Assembly (NCBI GenBank): GCA_011772275.1
Contig: WVZU01000122.1
Span: forward strand, 1-10,595
DNA: 10,595 nt
DNA from: Planctomycetales bacterium
Lineage (GTDB): Bacteria; Planctomycetota; Planctomycetia; Pirellulales; UBA7805
Direction: 5' to 3'
Each line of letters opens with the position of its first letter. Position 1 is the stretch's first letter. Positions 6,976-10,595 of this stretch are shown in pieces. Under the pieces are notes generated by a model that did no database searches, was not told where the DNA came from, and worked only from the letters and a program-made list of their open reading frames with translations. Made by a program: the position numbers and the translations under genes.

Positions 6976-9900
6976 TCACGTCAGAATCAATTCGAGTTCT
7001 TGGCCCGCCTCGACACGGATCTTTGGGTCCCATTGGATGGCGGCCTGGTTCCCCTCAGCGTGGAGGGTGGCAGCCTGTTCCTTGTCTGCCAGGCGGCAGC
7101 TTACGCTGGAGACCTTGACGGAGTCCGACAGATTCAGGGTCAGTTTTTTGAGATCCAGGGACCCGTAACGGACGTCCAACCTGGCGACCCACTGGCCATT
7201 CTCGACCGCCTGCGAAAAGCTGCCCCATCCCTCGGCGGTGACAAAGGGGGCTCGAAACCGTTTTGGTGTCAGGCGGGGAGCGAACTCGACTTCCCCCCGC
7301 GGCCCGTGGCAGTGGAAGCCGCAGACCGCCTGAAAGACGCCATAGCTGGCCATGGCACGCGCGTAGTGGTCGCCACACTCGATTTCGTTGTACGGGTTGC
7401 GCAGCGAGCCGTGGTAGCGATCGTGGATGGCGCGGCTGACGGCCAGGCCGCACTCCAGCAACTCGGCGTTGTCCTTCCCTTCGTAGATCATGTGAGCGGC
7501 GGCCTGCCACTCGAACCCGCTCATGCACTCATTAAAGTACTGGTACTGCCAATGCTTCTTCTTGCCGGGCGCGACCGGCTGTTTGGGCCACGAGCACATG
7601 ATCAGGCCCGCATCGCCCGCCTGGGCATACCAGCGGCCTTCCGGAAACCGTTCGCGGAAGGGCCCCACGTCGGGGACGAAGTTGTACCGCCACAGCGAAC
7701 GCAGCGCGGTGTGCTGTTTCTCGCGATCGAACAGCCGCCCCAGGCCAACCCAATGGGCCCAGGTCTGCCCAAAGATCTGGTCGATATAACAGCCCGGTCC
7801 CACCCCGATCGCCGTGGCGTGGCGGGGATCTTCCTCCTGAAGGAAATACTCGCCGTTGAACAGGGTCCGCATCTGTTTTCCGCCGGCGTCCGCAATGCGC
7901 TCGCATTGCCCGGCGAACACTTCGTCGCCCATCTCCCTGGCCATCACGGCACCTGCCCGCAAGGCGGCCAGGTACAGCGAACTGGTAAAGCTGATCTTGC
8001 CGAACCAGGCGGCGTCCAGCGTGTTCCGTTGCGCGCCGTCCAGAATGCCATCCCGATCCGGATCGCGGGAAATGATGAACTCGACCGCCTTCTTCACCCG
8101 CGGCCACAAGCGGCGGAGCCATTGGTCGTCGGCCGACATCTGGTGCTCGCGCAAGACCCCCAAAATGCGCCCGCACTGGCCGTCGTCGGCGTGGTGCGAT
8201 TTGTTGCCCGCGGCGTAGGCCCGGTGGGCAATGGCCCCGCTGTCGAAAAAGCCAAGCTCCAAGTCGACCATCTCCCGCAGGCGACGTTCGATTTCAGGGA
8301 ACAACCGGCCCGGCGCTTGCGCGTAATGCCACACGTGGGTACACGTGCCTGGGCAGCAGGCAACGCCCTCCCAGCCGTAAAAGCGGCCATTCTCCAGCAG
8401 GTAGCAGGTGTTGGTGGCCAGCGTCGAGGTGTTGGCCATCGTGCGGTCCAGCAGCCAGTAGGGCAGGGTCGAATCGTACCAGGTGTCGACCCACAGGCGC
8501 GTGGTTTCGGTCAGCCTTTCGAAGTTCTGGGCGATGTGTTCGGCCACCGCGGCCGCGTCGGCAAACTGGCGGCTGTACCACCGACCTGCAGGGCCCAGGG
8601 GGGGCAAATCGAGGTGGGGGAAGTGCCAGGCAAAAATGAACGAGACCGCGACCGTTTCTCCCGGCTGCAGTTCGACCGTGCGACCCACCGCGCCACTCAG
8701 CGACTCGTCCCACGCCGCCACCGCCGCGTCGGTCGGCATGTCGAACCATCCGTCCCCAGCGGTCGAGGCCGTGGCCCGCTCTGCTGCCCCCACAACCGCC
8801 AGGGCCAGGGTCCCAAAATCGTGCCGTTTCTCGAACTCGACCGTTTCCTGCTGCGGCGGAAGATCGCTGAACACGATCTGATCCACACCCACGTTGCCCC
8901 AGGGGCCGGTTACCTGATCCTTGATCCGTAGCTGTGCCTGTTTACCTGCCTGCGAGCTGACGTCAAAGTACGCCCGCTCCATCCGGTTCTTGTTCTTGCC
9001 CGTCGCGCGGGCGATCGGCTTGCCGCCAACCAACAGCTCGACACACGTCCCGTCGTGGGCGCCACCGCCGATCAGGAAGCGGATGAAGCGTCGTTCGATC
9101 GTAAAGGGTCGGCTGGTCAGCGTGCCGGTGGCGGCGTCCTTGGGTCCCACCCCCTTGCCTGGAGCCGAGGCGTGGGAATTCACGACCCGCTGGCCGCTGC
9201 CGGCCACCTGGCCCTGGTAGGCGGGCATCTCCTGCAGGCGGACGGGACCGGCGCCGAACGCCTCACCGGCCACCGTCCACCCCTCGTACGTGCCTTGCTC
9301 GAAATCGTCAAAGACGATATCCGGCCGCGGCTTTCGCGGTGCCTCCCGCGGCGCGATCCGTTCGGCGCTGCACTGGAGGATGGTCGCCGCATCGCGCCGC
9401 AGGACGCGATTTTTTCGCTGGGCCGGGCCGGGGTTGCCCGCGAAAAGACAGATCGGATTCGCCGTCCGCCCGGCAAAAGTGACCGACAGCGGGCGGGGGG
9501 AGGTGTTGCGAGCGGTGTATTTCAGGATGGTCGCCGGATAGGAGGAATTTTCCAAGTCGAGCGGGATGAAGGGGCTGAACGCTTCCAGCTGGACCTGAAC
9601 CGGACACCCCGGATCCTCGTACGAAACGATACCCAGCGGGTAACGGCCGTCAAACGTCACCTGGGCGAAGCCCTCGCGGTCCAGTAAGCGGCTTGTCTGC
9701 TGGCCGTCTTGCTGAATCATGACTCGAAACTGTTGTTCAAACCGCTGCAGCGGTTCCAGCGGTCGCAAATAATTTTGCCCGTCCGCGCCGCGGGCCAACA
9801 GTCCTCGGCCGTGATGCTGGTTGAAGATGTCCCACAGCCACAGCCGGCCGTCGCCGCCAAGGTAGACACAGCCGGCACCAATCCCACCGACGGGCATGCC

Positions 9901-10191
9901 GATGTACTTCAGGTGGTCGCCGCTGTACGTCTCCTTTTCGCCGCGCTCGTACAGCGATCGGACCCAGGCGGGGTCCAGCTGTTTGTCCTCCCGGATGACT
10001 TCCAGATACCGGTTCGGCTCAGGAAAGGGCCCGGCCATCACCGGCAGGGACCGGCTGCTGGCCGCCGCCGCGGCCGTGCCGGTGCCCAGCAGGCGGATGA
10101 AGGCCCGCCGCGGCATGCCGCAGTCGGCACCTTGAGCGTCTTGACAGCAGGGGGAATCGGGGGGGCTGGGGTTTCGAGGCTGGTGGGTCAT
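6976..10191 (-). CDS. Tat-exported GH116 family glycosidase with inserted beta-sandwich domain
   Basis: The product resembles GH116 enzymes (bile acid beta-glucosidase/GBA2 type, often annotated non-lysosomal glucosylceramidase). With ATG 10191 it has 1071 residues. A twin-arginine signal is visible: PRRAFIRLLG (27-36, Arg28-Arg29) and an Ala-rich hydrophobic stretch. The mature N-terminal beta domain starts near GMPVGGIGAGCVYLGGDGR (98-116), typical of GH116. Residues about 290-443 are an inserted beta-sandwich (see findings). The C-terminal alpha/alpha barrel runs from about 560 to 990. By alignment to human GBA2 from memory, Glu608 in FYGWEGV is the likely nucleophile and Asp726 in NTLDAAWFG the acid/base; DQIFGQTWAHWVGLG (804-818), NECMSGFEWQAAAHMIYEG (887-905) and CGDHYARAMASYG (939-951) are further matching blocks. 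A GGGAAG lies close upstream of ATG 10191. Substrate is unknown; a periplasmic or surface role is inferred from the Tat signal. Confidence 0.88.
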   Translation of the reverse strand: MTHQPRNPSPPDSPCCQDAQGADCGMPRRAFIRLLGTGTAAAAASSRSLPVMAGPFPEPNRYLEVIREDKQLDPAWVRSLYERGEKETYSGDHLKYIGMPVGGIGAGCVYLGGDGRLWLWDIFNQHHGRGLLARGADGQNYLRPLEPLQRFEQQFRVMIQQDGQQTSRLLDREGFAQVTFDGRYPLGIVSYEDPGCPVQVQLEAFSPFIPLDLENSSYPATILKYTARNTSPRPLSVTFAGRTANPICLFAGNPGPAQRKNRVLRRDAATILQCSAERIAPREAPRKPRPDIVFDDFEQGTYEGWTVAGEAFGAGPVRLQEMPAYQGQVAGSGQRVVNSHASAPGKGVGPKDAATGTLTSRPFTIERRFIRFLIGGGAHDGTCVELLVGGKPIARATGKNKNRMERAYFDVSSQAGKQAQLRIKDQVTGPWGNVGVDQIVFSDLPPQQETVEFEKRHDFGTLALAVVGAAERATASTAGDGWFDMPTDAAVAAWDESLSGAVGRTVELQPGETVAVSFIFAWHFPHLDLPPLGPAGRWYSRQFADAAAVAEHIAQNFERLTETTRLWVDTWYDSTLPYWLLDRTMANTSTLATNTCYLLENGRFYGWEGVACCPGTCTHVWHYAQAPGRLFPEIERRLREMVDLELGFFDSGAIAHRAYAAGNKSHHADDGQCGRILGVLREHQMSADDQWLRRLWPRVKKAVEFIISRDPDRDGILDGAQRNTLDAAWFGKISFTSSLYLAALRAGAVMAREMGDEVFAGQCERIADAGGKQMRTLFNGEYFLQEEDPRHATAIGVGPGCYIDQIFGQTWAHWVGLGRLFDREKQHTALRSLWRYNFVPDVGPFRERFPEGRWYAQAGDAGLIMCSWPKQPVAPGKKKHWQYQYFNECMSGFEWQAAAHMIYEGKDNAELLECGLAVSRAIHDRYHGSLRNPYNEIECGDHYARAMASYGVFQAVCGFHCHGPRGEVEFAPRLTPKRFRAPFVTAEGWGSFSQAVENGQWVARLDVRYGSLDLKKLTLNLSDSVKVSSVSCRLADKEQAATLHAEGNQAAIQWDPKIRVEAGQELELILT

Positions 10192-10419
10192 CGGTCTTCC
10201 CGTTCTGTGACGAGGATCGGGGAGGGAGACTAAACGCTGATGATCTGGCCCCATGATACCACCTGTGTTGATTTCAGCGAGCGGTTCTTGCTGTGCTGCA
10301 TCGGGCTGCCTGCCTCTGCCCTGTTGGTCACCACGGCAGCTGGCCTTCACGGCAGGTGGGGAGGCGTGTGGGGCGAGATGTGGAAAGAGCGACATCTTTT
10401 CCTCTCTTTTGAACCCGAT

Positions 10420-10440
10420 CACCTGGTATGCCCCCAGGTG
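10420..10440. repeat. Inverted repeat CACCTGG / CCAGGTG
   Basis: CACCTGG (10420-10426) pairs perfectly with CCAGGTG (10434-10440) around TATGCCC. It lies 229 bp upstream of the preferred GH116 start. It could be an operator or a leader hairpin; the sequence alone does not decide. Confidence 0.45.
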
Positions 10441-10441
10441 C

Positions 10442-10458
10442 ATTACACGGATTGTAAT
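10442..10458. promoter_or_regulatory. Operator-like palindrome ATTACA-N5-TGTAAT
   Basis: ATTACA (10442-10447) and TGTAAT (10453-10458) form a perfect 6-5-6 inverted repeat, the size bound by many dimeric helix-turn-helix regulators. It directly adjoins the dyad at 10420-10440 and stands out as an AT-rich patch in GC-rich DNA. No regulator gene is present in the window, so the partner is unknown. Confidence 0.4.
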
Positions 10459-10548
10459 TGTTTGGCAGCATGCGAGTATGCGGTGGAGCCGGTTAGACTC
10501 TCAGATCACAGGGATCACATTTTAAGAGCAGGCCAACCCAGCTCTGAG

Positions 10549-10568
10549 CCCCGGCATTTATGCCGGGG
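10549..10568. repeat. REP-like palindrome CCCCGGCA-TTTA-TGCCGGGG
   Basis: A perfect 8-bp stem (10549-10556 with 10561-10568) closes a TTTA loop. No U-run follows on either strand, so it is not a classical intrinsic terminator. It resembles short extragenic palindromes found in many copies in some genomes, or the end of a neighbouring transcript outside the window. Copy number cannot be judged from one window. Confidence 0.5.
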
Positions 10569-10595
10569 TGATGATGTCCACCACCCCACCGGCGA

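Larger units (their letters stand above)
10192..10595. other. 404-bp non-coding region rich in palindromes
   Basis: The GH116 reading frame stays open upstream to about 10443, but its codons there include AGA, AGG, TTA, ACA and GGA, rare in the gene itself, so I read it as non-coding. No other gene is supported. The region holds two adjacent dyads (10420-10458), a direct repeat of GATCACA (10504-10510 and 10513-10519), and a strong palindrome near the window edge (10549-10568). Confidence 0.6.

Noticed and set aside
6814..8931. Long open frame of 705 codons on the + strand opposite the GH116 gene
   Set aside because: It is antisense to firmly recognised GH116 motifs, has no recognisable domain, and is a usual by-product of GC-rich codon use on the opposite strand.
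1..10595. CRISPR arrays, tRNA, rRNA, insertion sequences or phage genes
   Set aside because: No regular spaced repeats, cloverleaf-like segments, transposase motifs or terminal inverted repeats with target duplications were found.

Overview
The window looks like a stretch of GC-rich Planctomycetes chromosome, most likely from the Pirellulales or a relative. The assignment is inferred from four things: the combination of a tetrahydromethanopterin-linked C1 gene (fhcA) with an NfeD/FloA pair, a Tat-exported GH116-type glycosidase of the kind common in planctomycetes, loose operon structure, and mixed use of Shine-Dalgarno sites. No phage, transposon, CRISPR, tRNA or rRNA is visible. It reads as ordinary housekeeping and accessory metabolism rather than a genomic island.

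Layout: 131-3052 (+) holds a short NfeD-type membrane protein, the flotillin-like FloA, and a TIM-barrel sugar phosphate isomerase/epimerase-like protein, closed by a strong intrinsic terminator at 3086-3122. 3269-6197 (-) holds a PfkB/ribokinase-family sugar kinase and, upstream of it across a 307-bp gap, fhcA, the A subunit of the formyltransferase/hydrolase complex. A divergent DinB-like four-helix-bundle protein follows at 6280-6783 (+). The rest, 6976-10191 (-), is one large Tat-exported GH116 glycosidase carrying an inserted beta-sandwich domain. 10192-10595 is non-coding as far as I can see but rich in palindromes.

How the genes work together: NfeD and FloA are a known functional pair in membrane microdomains. 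The isomerase-like protein, the PfkB kinase and the secreted GH116 enzyme all fit carbohydrate use, with the polymer or glycoside cut outside the cytoplasm and sugars converted inside, but nothing in the sequence ties them into one regulon. FhcA belongs to the H4MPT/methanofuran pathway of formaldehyde oxidation, and its partner subunits are not in this window.

No clearly new multi-gene system is visible. The points most worth a second look are the domain insertion in the GH116 enzyme, the isolated fhcA with three GGTTA repeats and no Shine-Dalgarno site, the dyad lying over a putative floA promoter, the hairpin plus U-run in the pfkB leader, and the palindromes upstream of the GH116 gene.
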